This document shows positions 18,296 through 30,379 of a stretch of DNA of 64,000 bases, in pieces. The first letter of the stretch is position 1, and each line of letters begins with the position of its first letter. A model generated the notes under the pieces. The model saw only the letters and a program-made list of their open reading frames with translations, was not told the DNA's origin and ran no database searches. The DNA lies in NCBI RefSeq assembly GCF_021648885.1, contig NZ_JAKJHZ010000003.1, positions 372,001 to 436,000 of the forward strand, given 5' to 3'. A program made the translations under genes and the position numbers. This DNA comes from Nocardioides potassii (GTDB lineage Bacteria; Actinomycetota; Actinomycetes; Propionibacteriales; Nocardioidaceae).

Positions 18296-18910
18296 TCAGG
18301 CCGACGCCGGGACCTCGATCGACATCACGCAGTTCTTCATCCCCTTGGGGCGGTCATAGGTGAATCCGACGCGCTCGTACATGCTGCGCGTGCCGTTGTA
18401 GAGCCATGACGACGAGGTCTTCTTGGTCACGTCGGTCAGGTCGTGCGGGTATCCCTCGACGGTGCCGCCGCCCTCGGCGGCGATGAGCGCGAGCGCGCCG
18501 CGCAGCGCCACCTCGGCCAGGCCCTCGCGGCGACGCGCCTTGTCGACCCGGATGCAGGTCACCCGGTAGTCGGGGTCGGCGTGCTTCTCCGCGTCGTACT
18601 GCTTGCGGTGGTGGATGTCGGGCAGCTCGGTGGGCGTGCCGTACTCCGCCCACGCGACGGCCAGTCCGCCGTCGACCACGAGCGCCGCGTGCGCGATGCC
18701 CTCGTCGACCATCGCCCTCTTGAACGCCTTGTTGCCCTCCGGTCCGGGCTGACGATCGTCGCGCTCGGCGTGGAACGCGACGCACCAGCACCCCCCGAAC
18801 AGCCCGCCCATCCGCTCGTTGAGGTCGGCGAAGAGGTCCCAGGTCTCGGGCGTCAGCGCCCGGATGTCGTACGTCGTCCCGGTGCCGGTGGTGATCGTCG
18901 TCCCGCTCAT
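18296..18910 (-). CDS. GNAT-family N-acetyltransferase
   Basis: 204 residues. It has an N-terminal GCWCVAFH motif and a GNAT core with VTCIRVDKARRREGLAEVAL, which includes the acetyl-CoA pyrophosphate loop R-R-x-G-L/I. The C-terminal SMYERVGFTY is the usual end of the GNAT fold. The substrate is unknown. It is 51 bp after fumC on the same strand and could be cotranscribed. Confidence 0.78.
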   Translation of the reverse strand: MSGTTITTGTGTTYDIRALTPETWDLFADLNERMGGLFGGCWCVAFHAERDDRQPGPEGNKAFKRAMVDEGIAHAALVVDGGLAVAWAEYGTPTELPDIHHRKQYDAEKHADPDYRVTCIRVDKARRREGLAEVALRGALALIAAEGGGTVEGYPHDLTDVTKKTSSSWLYNGTRSMYERVGFTYDRPKGMKNCVMSIEVPASA

Positions 18911-18961
18911 GCCCCGACCGTACGACGGCTACCGGACGCTCGGCTGCCGCTACGGCCCCGA

Positions 18962-20344
18962 TCAGCGGCCCGTCATCGAGTCGACGTCGAGCGCGGCGTC
19001 GAGCTCCTCCTCCGTGAGGTCGCCTCGCTCGACGTAGCCCATCGCGATCACGGTCTCGCGGATCGTGGCGCCCTCGGCCAGCGCCTTCTTGGCGACCTTC
19101 GCCGCCTCCTCGTAGCCGATGTGGGCGTTGAGCGGCGTGACGACCGACGGCGAGGACTCGGCGTAGCGGCGCATCCGCTCGGCATCGGCGGTGATCCCGT
19201 CGACGCAGCGCTCGGCGAGCAGGACGGTGGACGTCGAGAGGACGTGCACCGACTCGAGGAGCGCGTGGGCCATCACGGGCATCATCACGTTGAGCTCGAA
19301 GGTGCCGGCCGCGCCGGCCCACGCGATGGTCGCGTCGTTGCCGACCACCCGCGCGCACACCATCAGCGTGGCCTCGGGCAGCACCGGGTTGACCTTGCCG
19401 GGCATGATGCTCGACCCCGGCTGGAGGTCGGGGAGGTGGATCTCGGCGAGGCCGGTCGTCGGCCCCGACGACATCCATCGCAGGTCGTTGCAGATCTTGG
19501 TGAGGCCCACGGCGATCGTGCGCAGCACGCCGGACAGCTCGACGAGGGAGTCGCGGGTGCCCTGCGCCTCGAAGTGGTCGCGGGCCTCGGTGAAGGGCTG
19601 CCCGGTGCGCTCGGCGAGCGCCGCGATCGCCCGCTCGGCGAAGGCGGCCGGGGTGTTGATGCCGGTGCCGACGGCCGTGCCGCCCAGCGGCAGCTCGCGC
19701 ACGCGGGGGAGCACCGCCTCCAGCCGCTCGGCACCGAGCCGCAGCGTGGCGGCGTACGCCCCCATCTCCTGTCCGAGCGTCACCGGCGTCGCGTCCATCA
19801 GGTGGGTGCGACCGGCCTTGACCGTGTCGGCGAACTCCGCGGCCTTCGCCTCGAACGACGACGCGAGCCGGTCCAGGGCCGGAAGCAGGTCGTCGACGAC
19901 GGCGAGCGTCGCGGCGACGTGGATGCTGGTGGGGAAGGTGTCGTTGCTGCTCTGCGAGGCGTTGACGTGGTCGTTGGGGTGGACCGTGACGCCGGCCCGG
20001 TCGGCGAGGGTGGCGATGACCTCGTTGGCGTTCATGTTGGAGCTGGTGCCTGACCCGGTCTGGAAGACGTCGATCGGGAACTCGTCGTCGTGCTCGCCGG
20101 CCACGATGGCGTCAGCCGCGGCGACGACGGCCTGCGCCTGCTCGTGGGTGATCACGCCGAGCCCGTCGTTGGCGAGCGCGGCCGCGGCCTTCACGTGGGC
20201 GAGCGCCTGGACGTGGCGCGGCTGGAGGCGCAGGCCGCTGATGGGGAAGTTCTCGACGGCGCGCTGGGTCTGGGCCCGCCAGAGGGCGTCGCGAGGCACC
20301 TCGACCTCGCCCATGGAGTCGTGCTCGGTGCGTGTCTCGCTCAT
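18962..20344 (-). CDS. fumC: Class II fumarate hydratase
   Basis: 460 residues, the usual class II size. Signature [11 protein letters not shown] lies near residue 310, with [13 protein letters not shown] and [12 protein letters not shown] in the N-terminal active-site region. It interconverts fumarate and L-malate in the TCA cycle with no metal cofactor. The start is ATG 20344; the 55 bp to the PBP gene must hold both promoters. A second, unrelated class I fumarase is at 26413. The neighbouring order resembles Rv1098c. Confidence 0.93.
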   Translation of the reverse strand: MSETRTEHDSMGEVEVPRDALWRAQTQRAVENFPISGLRLQPRHVQALAHVKAAAALANDGLGVITHEQAQAVVAAADAIVAGEHDDEFPIDVFQTGSGTSSNMNANEVIATLADRAGVTVHPNDHVNASQSSNDTFPTSIHVAATLAVVDDLLPALDRLASSFEAKAAEFADTVKAGRTHLMDATPVTLGQEMGAYAATLRLGAERLEAVLPRVRELPLGGTAVGTGINTPAAFAERAIAALAERTGQPFTEARDHFEAQGTRDSLVELSGVLRTIAVGLTKICNDLRWMSSGPTTGLAEIHLPDLQPGSSIMPGKVNPVLPEATLMVCARVVGNDATIAWAGAAGTFELNVMMPVMAHALLESVHVLSTSTVLLAERCVDGITADAERMRRYAESSPSVVTPLNAHIGYEEAAKVAKKALAEGATIRETVIAMGYVERGDLTEEELDAALDVDSMTGR

Positions 20345-20399
20345 GTGGCGACCGTACCCACCTCCACCGATGTCACCCTCGGGCTGGTTGCATGGACCC

Positions 20400-22301
20400 A
20401 TGCGATCACTGTCTCTCGGGATCGCCGTCGTGGTCATGGGGGTGGGCTCCGCCTGCTCCGGCACCGGCGGTGGAGACGACTCCGACCCCGTGGCCGACCT
20501 CGCGGACGACCTCGCCGCCGCGCTCTCCGAGCACTCCCTCGGCGACGTCCCGCTCACCGACGAGGCCGCGCGCGACGCCTTCGCCGAGCTGGTCACGCCG
20601 CTCGACGAGGTGCCGGTCGCCGTGGAGGTGGCCGGGGTGGAGCAGCCCGACACCGACGAGTCGAGCGGCAGCGCCACGGCCACGCTGTCCTGGCAGTGGG
20701 ACCTCGGCGGCCCCGACCTCTGGACCTACGACACCCGGGCCGCGCTCGTGGAGGGCGAGGACGGCTGGCAGGTCGAGTGGTCGCCCGCCACGCTGGTCCC
20801 CGAGCTCGTCGCGGGTGAGACCCTCGGCCTGCGCACCATCACCCCGGATCGCGGTGACATCACCGGCGCCGACGGGTCGGTGCTCGTCACCGAACGCCCG
20901 GTGCTGCGCTACGGGCTCGACAAGACCGAGGTCGAGGGCGCGCAGGTGGCCCGCAGCGCGCGGAGGATCGCGCGGATCCTCGACGTCGACCCGGCGTCGT
21001 ACGTCGACCGCGCGGAGGCCATGGGACCCGACGCCTTCGTGGAAGCGGTCGTGCTCCGCGAGGAGGACGCCCGCGAGGTGCTGCCCGCGTTCCGGAAGGT
21101 GCCGGGAGCGCTCGCGGTCAACGACACGCTGCCGCTCGCGCCCAGCCGCGAGTTCGCCGCCGCACTGCTGGGACGCGTCGGCGACGCGACGGCCGAGGTC
21201 GTCGAGGAGTCCGACGGCGCGATCGTCGCCGGCGACGAGGTCGGCCTCTCCGGCCTGCAGGCGCGCTACGACGACCAGCTGCGCGGGACGCCCGGCCGCG
21301 CGGTCGTCGTACGGGACGCGCAGGACGGGCTCCGCACCGTCTTCGAGGTCCCCGCCGTGGACGGCGCGCCGCTCGCGACCACGCTCGACGTCCGCATCCA
21401 GGAGCAGGCCGAGGCCGCGCTGGCCACGCTGGGCGACCGGGCACCCGCGAGCGCCCTCGTCGCGATCCGGCCGTCGGACGGCGCGATCCTCGCGACGGCC
21501 AACGGTGCCGGCGCAGAGGGGGCCGACCTCGCCGACACGGGCCAGTACGCGCCCGGGTCGACCTTCAAGGTCGTCTCCTCGCTCGCGCTGCTGCGCAGCG
21601 GCCTGGGACCGGGCGACCGGGTGTCGTGCCCGGCCACCACGGTCGTCGACGGCCGCTCCTTCAAGAACTACGACGACTACCCGGCCTCGTCGATCGGCGA
21701 GATCACCCTCGGCCAGGCCGTCGCGCAGTCCTGCAACACCGCCTTCGTCGGCAACGCCGACCGGCTCCAGCCGGGCGACGCCACGGCGGCCGCGCAGGCC
21801 CTCGGCCTCGGCACCGACCACGACCTCGGCTTCCCGGTCTACTTCGGCCAGGTGCCGCCGCCCGAGACCGAGACCGGTGCCGCCGCGGACCTGATCGGCC
21901 AGGGCACGGTCCTCGCCAGCCCGTTCGCGATGGCGACCGTCGCCGCGTCGGTGCAGGCCGGCCGCGCCGTGCTGCCGGTGCTCCTGCCGGACCACCAGGT
22001 CGAGCAGGTGCCGCCCGAGCGGCCGCTGACCCGGCGCGAGGCCATCACCCTGCGCGGCCTCATGCGCGGCGTGGTGGACACCGGGTCGGGGCGGTTCCTC
22101 CTCGACGTACCCGGCGTGACCGGTGCCAAGACCGGCACGGCGGAGTACGGCGAGCCCGACGCGACCGGCGAGCTCCCCACCCACGCCTGGATGATCGCCA
22201 CCCGCGGCGACCTCGCGGTGGCAGTCTTCGTCGAGACCGGGGTGTCGGGCTCGCAGACCGCGGGTCCGGTGCTGGAGACCTTCCTGCGCTCGGTCGGCTG
22301 A
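20400..22301 (+). CDS. Class B penicillin-binding protein with MecA_N-type N-terminus (lipoprotein)
   Basis: 633 residues. The lipoprotein signal ends at GSAC (Cys ~19). An NTF2-like MecA_N-type domain spans about 35-150 and a PBP-dimer region follows. The transpeptidase domain (about 335-633) has all three motifs: S387-TFK390, S444-C-N446 and K577-T-G. Such proteins cross-link peptidoglycan, and many actinobacterial relatives are inherently low-affinity PBPs. ATG 20400; divergent from fumC. Confidence 0.88.
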   Translation: MRSLSLGIAVVVMGVGSACSGTGGGDDSDPVADLADDLAAALSEHSLGDVPLTDEAARDAFAELVTPLDEVPVAVEVAGVEQPDTDESSGSATATLSWQWDLGGPDLWTYDTRAALVEGEDGWQVEWSPATLVPELVAGETLGLRTITPDRGDITGADGSVLVTERPVLRYGLDKTEVEGAQVARSARRIARILDVDPASYVDRAEAMGPDAFVEAVVLREEDAREVLPAFRKVPGALAVNDTLPLAPSREFAAALLGRVGDATAEVVEESDGAIVAGDEVGLSGLQARYDDQLRGTPGRAVVVRDAQDGLRTVFEVPAVDGAPLATTLDVRIQEQAEAALATLGDRAPASALVAIRPSDGAILATANGAGAEGADLADTGQYAPGSTFKVVSSLALLRSGLGPGDRVSCPATTVVDGRSFKNYDDYPASSIGEITLGQAVAQSCNTAFVGNADRLQPGDATAAAQALGLGTDHDLGFPVYFGQVPPPETETGAAADLIGQGTVLASPFAMATVAASVQAGRAVLPVLLPDHQVEQVPPERPLTRREAITLRGLMRGVVDTGSGRFLLDVPGVTGAKTGTAEYGEPDATGELPTHAWMIATRGDLAVAVFVETGVSGSQTAGPVLETFLRSVG

Positions 22302-22308
22302 CCCGGCG

Positions 22309-23004
22309 TCAGTCGCCTCGGCGCGCGAGGTAGAGGAAGTACTGCTCCGGCCGGTCCTGCAGCAGCACGTCGTGCGCCTGCTCCTCGGCCGCGCCGAACA
22401 CGTCCTCCATCGCGGCGAGCAGCTCGGGCGCGGGGTTGGCCGACCACACCACGAGGACCCCGCCCGGGCTGAGCAGGTCGCGGCACCGCCCGAGGAACTC
22501 GGCCTGGTAGACCTGCTGGTTGCCCTGGTGGACGAGGTAGCCCGGGCCGTTGTCGACGTCGAGCAGCACGAGGTCGTACGACGACCGCGCCTCGGCGATC
22601 GCCATCGCGATGTCCGCGTTGACCACCGACGCCCGCTCGTCGGCGAGGATCGCCGGTCCGTGCGGGACGGTGCCGTCGCGCATCCAGTCGATGAGCGGCT
22701 GCTCGATCTCGACGACCACGGCGCGCTCGACCCGGGGGTCGGCCAGGACCCGCTGGAGGGTGAAGCCCAGCCCCAGCCCGCCGATCAGCACGGCAGCCGG
22801 TGCGTCGACGAGGTCGAGGGCCTGGGCGGCGAGCTCGATCTCGCTGGTGGTCTCCAGCGTGTCCATCACGAAGACGCCGTTGACCCGCAGCTCGAGCACG
22901 TCGGGTGCGTTGTCGGACCGACGCCGCCGCAGCACGAGCTCGCCCCGCTCGGTCTCGGCACGGGCGATCTCGACGGTGCTCCGGGGCCCGCTGTCGATGC
23001 TCAC
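22309..23004 (-). CDS. Spermidine-synthase-like SAM-fold protein
   Basis: 231 residues with the Rossmann fold of polyamine aminopropyltransferases: AVLIGGLGLGFTLQRVL (nucleotide loop), AVVVEIEQPLIDWM, LVLLDVDNGPGYLVHQ and LLSPGGVLVVWSA. The catalytic Asp pair and substrate loop of true SpeE are not clearly retained, so another methyltransferase-like role is possible. GTG 23004 has AGGATG upstream. Convergent with the PBP gene, 7 bp apart. Confidence 0.72.
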   Translation of the reverse strand: MSIDSGPRSTVEIARAETERGELVLRRRRSDNAPDVLELRVNGVFVMDTLETTSEIELAAQALDLVDAPAAVLIGGLGLGFTLQRVLADPRVERAVVVEIEQPLIDWMRDGTVPHGPAILADERASVVNADIAMAIAEARSSYDLVLLDVDNGPGYLVHQGNQQVYQAEFLGRCRDLLSPGGVLVVWSANPAPELLAAMEDVFGAAEEQAHDVLLQDRPEQYFLYLARRGD

Positions 23005-23109
23005 CCGTCCATCCTGCCCCACCGTCGCGGGCTCCCACCGTCGAAGGTGTGACGAGCCCAGCCCACCCGAAGGGGTCGTGGGCGTCGCGGAAAGGCTGCC
23101 CAGCGGCAC

Positions 23110-23138
23110 GACGTGGACGTACCTTGTACACGTGTACA
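23110..23138. promoter_or_regulatory. Operator/promoter of first MerR-B12 regulator
   Basis: A perfect 14-bp palindrome TGTACACGTGTACA (23125-23138) spans the GTG start (23132). The minus strand carries TGTACA and CGTCCA half-sites 11 bp apart. TACCTT (23120-23125) is a -10 candidate ending 6 nt before the GTG, so transcription may be leaderless and blocked directly by the bound regulator. Confidence 0.6.
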
Positions 23139-23998
23139 CAGTCGGGCGGGCCGCGGAGCTCACGGGCGTGTCCAGCACCACCCTGCGCAAGTGGGAGCAG
23201 CGCTACGGCGTGGTCGTGCCGCAGCGATCGGCCGGCAACTACCGGCTCTACGACGACGAGGCCGTCCGCCGGCTCAGCGTGATGCGCACGCTGGTCGACG
23301 CCGGGTGGTCCGCCCACGAGGCCGCGGCGCACGTCGTGGACGACGCCTCGGCCGCGGAGGCCGAGGTCGCCCGACCCGAGCCGCAGACCCCGGACCCCCG
23401 TGCCCGGCAGTTGGTGCAGTGCGCGATCGACTTCGACGTGCCGGGCCTGGAGTGGCTGCTCGCCGACGTCTTCGACGACGGTGACCATGCCAGGGTCGTC
23501 GACGAGTGGCTGATGCCGTCCATGGTGGAGCTCGGCAAGGCGTGGCAGCGCGGCGAGGTGTCCGTCGCCGGTGAGCACTTCGTCTCCAGCGCGGTCCACC
23601 GGCGACTGGCCCAGGCCTTCCAGGCGCTGCCCGTGGCACCCCGCGGTCCACGCGTGGTGGCGGGGCTGGCGCGCGGGTCGCGCCACGAGCTCGGCGTGCT
23701 GGCGTTCTCCCTCGTGCTGCGCTCGCGCGGCGTACCCGTCACCTACCTCGGCGGCGACCTCCCGCTCGAGGCGTGGGTGGGCACGGTCCGGCTCGTCGCT
23801 CCCGCGGCCGTCGTGCTGGCCGCGCCGACGGTCGAGGACCTCCCGGCCGTCCGTGAGGTGGTGGAGGCCCTGATGCCGATGACGACGGTCTTCCTGGGTG
23901 GTGCGCACCAGGACCAGGTCGTCGGACCCGAACGCCTCGGGCACCTGGCTGGTGCGGCCGCGACCGCCCTCGCCGACCGGCTCGCGCCGGCCGGCTGA
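23132..23998 (+). CDS. MerR-family regulator with cobalamin-binding domain (CarH/LitR type), copy 1
   Basis: 288 residues. A MerR winged helix (about 1-70; TLRKWEQRYG and NYRLYDDEAVRRL) is followed by the B12-binding helical bundle with the CarH signature W138-x9-E148-H149. The Rossmann B12 domain has His185-ELG188, matching the H-x-x-G lower-ligand motif. The acidic residue usually two before that His is Ser here (G-S-R-H). CarH-type proteins bind AdoCbl in the dark as DNA-binding tetramers and fall apart in light. No photolyase or carotenoid gene is nearby. Paralogue of 24391. Confidence 0.85.
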   Translation: MYTVGRAAELTGVSSTTLRKWEQRYGVVVPQRSAGNYRLYDDEAVRRLSVMRTLVDAGWSAHEAAAHVVDDASAAEAEVARPEPQTPDPRARQLVQCAIDFDVPGLEWLLADVFDDGDHARVVDEWLMPSMVELGKAWQRGEVSVAGEHFVSSAVHRRLAQAFQALPVAPRGPRVVAGLARGSRHELGVLAFSLVLRSRGVPVTYLGGDLPLEAWVGTVRLVAPAAVVLAAPTVEDLPAVREVVEALMPMTTVFLGGAHQDQVVGPERLGHLAGAAATALADRLAPAG

Positions 23999-24057
23999 GA
24001 CGGTCCGGCACGCCGCCGACGGTCGGGTGCTCGAGGCCCGGGTCCGCTGAGCCGCGC

Positions 24058-24288
24058 TCAGCGCGTGGTGAGACCGGCGGACTCCGCCTCGACGTCCTCG
24101 CAGGAGCTGCCCGTCCACTGCTGACGGACCAGGTCCAGCTGGCACGTGCTGTCGGTCGAGGGCGGCTCGGGCATGGTCGGTGTCGTGAACAGGACGGTCG
24201 CCAGTGCGGCGGCGACGATGGCCGAGATCCCCACCACCTGCAGCCACATGCCCGGACCCGGGTCTTCCACGTCGTACATCTCGCTCAC
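24058..24288 (-). CDS. Small single-pass membrane protein between the two MerR-B12 genes
   Basis: 76 residues from GTG 24288, with GGGAGG a few bases upstream. A cytoplasmic segment of about 14 residues with GPGMW leads into one membrane helix (about 15-37) and a 39-residue exported tail with two cysteines (STCQLDL and SSCEDVE) that could form a disulfide. No family recognised. It shares its upstream region with the second regulator, so it may be controlled by the same operator. Confidence 0.55.
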   Translation of the reverse strand: MSEMYDVEDPGPGMWLQVVGISAIVAAALATVLFTTPTMPEPPSTDSTCQLDLVRQQWTGSSCEDVEAESAGLTTR

Positions 24289-24305
24289 GGGCCCTCCCGG
24301 CTTGC

Positions 24306-24369
24306 TGTCCACAGTCTGTCCACTGTTGTGGACAAGAGGAACGTAGGCGCTTGTCCATGGTTTGTCCAC
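24306..24369. promoter_or_regulatory. Multi-half-site operator upstream of second MerR-B12 regulator
   Basis: TGTCCA(C) half-sites start at 24306, 24317, 24352 and 24363: two pairs, each spaced exactly 11 bp. An inverted GTGGACA at 24328-24334 makes the palindrome TGTCCAC-TGTT-GTGGACA with the second. CarH of Thermus is known to contact consecutive 11-bp direct repeats. TACCCT (24378-24383), 7 nt before GTG 24391, is the likely -10. Confidence 0.6.
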
Positions 24370-24390
24370 TCTGGTGCTACCCTCTCGGGT

Positions 24391-25254
24391 GTGTACACCG
24401 CCGGCCGCACCGCACAGCTCACAGGCATCCCCCGCGAGACGCTGCGCAAGTGGGAGCAGCGCTACGGCGTCGTCGAGCCGGTGCGCTCCGAGGGCAACTA
24501 CCGGCTCTACGACGACGAGGCGGTCCGCCGCCTGTCAGTGATGCGCGACCTGGTCGATGCCGGGTGGGCCCCACGGATCGCGGCGAAGAAGGTGCTCGAG
24601 GAGCCGACGGCCGCCGTATCGATCACGGTCGACACCGAGGAGGGCTCGCCGCTGTCGCACCTCGACGAGCTCGTGGCGTGCGCGCGGGACTTCGACGTCG
24701 TACGGCTGGAGAGCCTGATCGACAAGGCGTTCGCCCAGGACGACCTCGCGGTCGTCGTCGACGAGTGGCTGATGCCCTCCCTCGTGCGGCTCGGCGAGGC
24801 CTGGCAGCGCGGGGAGGTCAGCATCGCCGGCGAGCACTTCGTCAGCGCCGCCGTGCTGCGTCGCCTGGCCCAGGAGTTCTACCAGCTCCCGCACCCCGCC
24901 GGTGACGCGCCGACCGCGATGGTCGGCCTGGCGCGCGGGTCGCGCCACGAGCTCGGCGTGATGGCCTTCTCGATGGTGCTCCGCAGCCGCGGCGTCGCGG
25001 TCACCTACCTCGGCGCCGACCTCCCGGTCGAGGCCTGGATCGACACCGTGCGCGCCGTCCGCCCCGACGCCGTCGTCCTCGGTGTGCCGACGGTCGAGGA
25101 CCTCCCGGCCGTCCGCGAGGCCGTCCAGGCCATCGCCCCCATCGCCCCGGTCCTGCTCGGCGGCGCCCACCAGCACCGCGTCGAGGGCGCCGAGCCGCTC
25201 GGCCACACCGCCGGTCGGGCCGCCGCCGACCTCGCCGACCGCCTCAGCGCCTGA
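24391..25254 (+). CDS. MerR-family regulator with cobalamin-binding domain (CarH/LitR type), copy 2
   Basis: 287 residues, clearly homologous over its full length to the product of 23132. MerR helix-turn-helix TLRKWEQRYG, W138-x9-E148-H149 and the B12 ligand motif His186-ELG189 are retained, with the same G-S-R-H context. GTG 24391 begins GTGTACAC, so codons 1-3 again contain a TGTACAC half-site, as in copy 1. It probably represses itself and the divergent 76-residue membrane protein gene. Whether it senses light, B12 or both cannot be told from sequence. Confidence 0.85.
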   Translation: MYTAGRTAQLTGIPRETLRKWEQRYGVVEPVRSEGNYRLYDDEAVRRLSVMRDLVDAGWAPRIAAKKVLEEPTAAVSITVDTEEGSPLSHLDELVACARDFDVVRLESLIDKAFAQDDLAVVVDEWLMPSLVRLGEAWQRGEVSIAGEHFVSAAVLRRLAQEFYQLPHPAGDAPTAMVGLARGSRHELGVMAFSMVLRSRGVAVTYLGADLPVEAWIDTVRAVRPDAVVLGVPTVEDLPAVREAVQAIAPIAPVLLGGAHQHRVEGAEPLGHTAGRAAADLADRLSA

Positions 25255-25283
25255 CCCACCGCCCCTGCCGCGTCTGCCCGCTG

Positions 25284-25329
25284 GACGTGTGACGATCCGG
25301 CCGTTCTGGCGACCGCATCGCAACACGTC
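25284..25329. repeat. Stem-loop repeat R3, left copy
   Basis: 46 bp beginning GACGTGTGACGAT and ending ACACGTC, about 38/46 identical by eye to the copy at 26360. It forms an imperfect hairpin with several mismatches. It lies 30 bp after the second MerR gene and 15 bp before the next start. Confidence 0.7.
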
Positions 25330-25343
25330 CTGAGAGGGGTGGT

Positions 25344-26399
25344 GTGAACGATCCACAGATCCGCTCGAGAGGATGGCGGCGGCGCATCACGAGGGGCGAC
25401 GGTGCGTGGATGGATGACGCCCCACGTCTTGACGCTCCTGCCCTGCGCGCGAAGCGGATCTCAGTGGCCACCGAGGTGGCGACCGCCCAGGGCGGGGTGA
25501 TCAGCCTGGGGCAGCTGCGCTCCTGCGGCGTGACGCGGTCGCAGGTACGAGCGCAGCTGGCGGCCCGCCGGTGGCAGCGAGTCCACACGCAGGTGGTGGC
25601 CGTGACCACTGGGCCGCTCAGCGGCCTCGCGATGATGTGGGCCGCGGTTCTCGAGGGCGGCCCCTCGGCACACCTGGACGGTGCGTCCGCCCTCATCGCC
25701 GAGGGAATGACCGGATTCAGCTGGGACGTCACCAGGGTGAGCGTGCCGATGCACTCGCGGGCCCGCTCCGCGCCGGGCCTCCAGGTCGTCCGGACGAGGA
25801 GGTACGACCCACGCACCGTCCAGCCTTCCGGCATCCCACGGACGCGTCCGGACGTCGCGGCCGTGCGCGCCGCGCTCTGGGCCGTGTCGGACAAGCAGGC
25901 TGCGCTGCTCCTGACGATGCCGGTCCAGCAACGGCTGACGACGGCCGAGCGGATCGGCGTCTCCCTGTTGTCAGTACGGCGCGACAGGCGTCGTACGTTG
26001 CTCCACGCGACGGTCCTCGACCTGCTCGACGGCGTGCGCTCCGTCAGTGAGGCGGAGTTCGCGGCCGAGTGTCGGCGGCGGGGGTTGCCGAGACCCTCTC
26101 GCCAGGTGGTCCGACGCGGGAGGGACGGCACGTACTACCTCGACGTCTGCTGGGAGCAGTGGGGCGTGGTGGTCGAGATCGATGGCATCCACCACGGCTG
26201 GGCGACGAACGTGGTGGCAGACGCGCTCCGCCACAACGCCGTGACGCTCGACTCGTCGGTCGTCCTCCGGCTTCCCTTGCTGGGGCTCCGCGTCGCTGCC
26301 GACGACTTCTTCGCCCAGATCGAGGAGGCGCTGCGCTCCCAGGGCTGCCCACTCCCGAGGACGTGTGACGATGCGGCCGCCAGGACGACCGCATCGTGA
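25344..26399 (+). CDS. AbiEi-antitoxin-like N-terminus with DUF559/Vsr-like C-terminal domain
   Basis: 351 residues. About residues 40-85 form a winged helix of the AbiEi antitoxin type (ATAQGGVISLGQLRSCGVTR). The C-terminal part (about 255-345) has the DUF559 pattern Y-LDVCWEQWGVVVEIDGIHH, a Vsr/restriction-endonuclease-like fold with candidate catalytic D/E residues. This architecture is common and multicopy in actinobacteria; function unproven. No AbiEii nucleotidyltransferase toxin is adjacent. GTG start. Its last codons and TGA lie inside repeat R3. Confidence 0.72.
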   Translation: MNDPQIRSRGWRRRITRGDGAWMDDAPRLDAPALRAKRISVATEVATAQGGVISLGQLRSCGVTRSQVRAQLAARRWQRVHTQVVAVTTGPLSGLAMMWAAVLEGGPSAHLDGASALIAEGMTGFSWDVTRVSVPMHSRARSAPGLQVVRTRRYDPRTVQPSGIPRTRPDVAAVRAALWAVSDKQAALLLTMPVQQRLTTAERIGVSLLSVRRDRRRTLLHATVLDLLDGVRSVSEAEFAAECRRRGLPRPSRQVVRRGRDGTYYLDVCWEQWGVVVEIDGIHHGWATNVVADALRHNAVTLDSSVVLRLPLLGLRVAADDFFAQIEEALRSQGCPLPRTCDDAAARTTAS

Positions 26400-26405
26400 C
26401 ACGTC
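26360..26405. repeat. Stem-loop repeat R3, right copy
   Basis: Arms GACGTGT-G-ACGATGCGG and CCGCATCGT-G-ACACGTC pair along 17 positions with one mismatch. It supplies the end of the AbiEi/DUF559 frame (stop 26397-26399) and lies 8 bp from the stop of the convergent fumarase, where it could act as a two-way terminator. Confidence 0.75.
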
Positions 26406-26412
26406 ACGCGGG

Positions 26413-28134
<1,722 letters not shown>

Positions 28135-28142
28135 GTCCGATG

Positions 28143-28148
28143 AGTCTA
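28143..28148 (-). promoter_or_regulatory. -10 candidate (TAGACT) for class I fumarase
   Basis: TAGACT on the minus strand ends 8 nt before GTG 28134, consistent with a leaderless or very short-leader transcript. No convincing -35 is visible. Confidence 0.4.
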
Positions 28149-28304
28149 CGCAGCGCCAGGTGCCCGGTATTTCTTGCCCAAACCGTTGGTTCATCGTTAC
28201 GCCGCGCGCGCGTCATTCGGGAGTAGCCTCCGATCCGACGGGACCCGAGAGGCTCCGCCTTGCACTTCGTCCCAGATCTCGGTCGAGCCCTTTGGAGGAC
28301 CCCT

Positions 28305-29425
28305 GTGAAGACCCGCAAGACGTTCGCTTCCCTCGCCGTGATGGCGACCATGATCGCCGCGGCCGGCTGCGCCGCTCCGGAGAAGGAGGCGGACACGACG
28401 ACCGAGAGCGGTGTCGACGCCGCCAAGGCCACCTCCGCCGACGACTTCGGCAGCATGGACGACCTGGTCAAGGCCGCTCAGGACGAGGGCGAGCTCAACG
28501 TCATCGCGCTGCCGCCGGACTGGGCCAACTACGGCGAGATCATCTCGACGTTCGAGGACAAGTACGACATCAAGGTCAACTCCGACCAGCCCGACGCGGC
28601 CTCGCAGGACGAGATCAACGCCGCCAACGACCTCGCCGGCACCGACCGTGCGCCCGACGTCTTCGACCTCGGCCAGTCGGTCGCGCTCGCCAACACCGAC
28701 ATGTTCGCTCCCTACCAGGTCGAGACCTGGGACGACATCCCCGACCAGTTCAAGGACGCCGACGGCACCTGGGTCAACGACTACGGCGGCTACATGGCCA
28801 TCGGCTACGACTCCTCGGTGGTCCCCGACGTGACGTCGGTGAAGGACCTCCTCAAGCCGGAGTTCAAGGGCAAGGTCGCGCTCAACGGCGACCCGACCCA
28901 GGCCGGCGCCGCGTTCAGCGGCGTGATGATGGCGGCCATTGCCAACGGCGGCTCGGCCGACGACATCGCCCCCGGCGTCGACTTCTTCAGCCAGCTCAAG
29001 AAGGCCGGCAACTTCCTCACCGTCGACCCCGACTCGACCACGATCGAGCAGGGCACCACGCCCGTCGTCATCGACTGGGACTACCTCGGTGCGGCCGCAG
29101 CGGCCAACGTCGACACGTGGAAGACCGTCGTCCCGGAGGAGGCCGTGGTCGCGGGCTACTACTTCCAGGCGATCAACGCCGACGCGCCGCACCCGGCCGC
29201 GGCGCGCCTCTGGCAGGAGTTCCTCTACAGCGACGAGGGCCAGAACCTCTGGCTGAAGGGCGGCGCCCGCCCCGTCCGCGGCGACGCGATGGAGGCCGCC
29301 GGCACGATCGACGAGGACCTGTGGAGCGCGCTGCCCGCGGTCACCGGGGACCCGGTCATCCCGACGGACGACCAGACCACCAAGGCCGGCGAGTACCTCG
29401 CGGCCAACTGGTCCAAGGCCATCCG

Positions 29426-29429
<4 letters not shown>
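28305..29429 (+). CDS. ABC transporter substrate-binding lipoprotein (PotD/AfuA-like)
   Basis: 374 residues from GTG 28305 with GGAGGA five bases upstream. The lipoprotein signal ends at AAAGC (Cys ~23). The mature part is a type 2 periplasmic binding fold: ELNVIALPPDWANYGEIIS opens lobe 1, and VFDLGQS, GYMAIGYDSS and GTTPVVIDWDYL follow. The family takes polyamines, Fe(III), 2-aminoethylphosphonate or similar; the sequence does not settle the ligand. It is first in a four-gene operon with two permeases and an ATPase. Confidence 0.82.

Positions 29430-30375
<946 letters not shown>

Positions 30376-30379
<4 letters not shown>

Noticed and set aside
25344..26399. Complete AbiE toxin-antitoxin system
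   Set aside because: Only the antitoxin-like HTH domain is present; no AbiEii nucleotidyltransferase gene is on either side.
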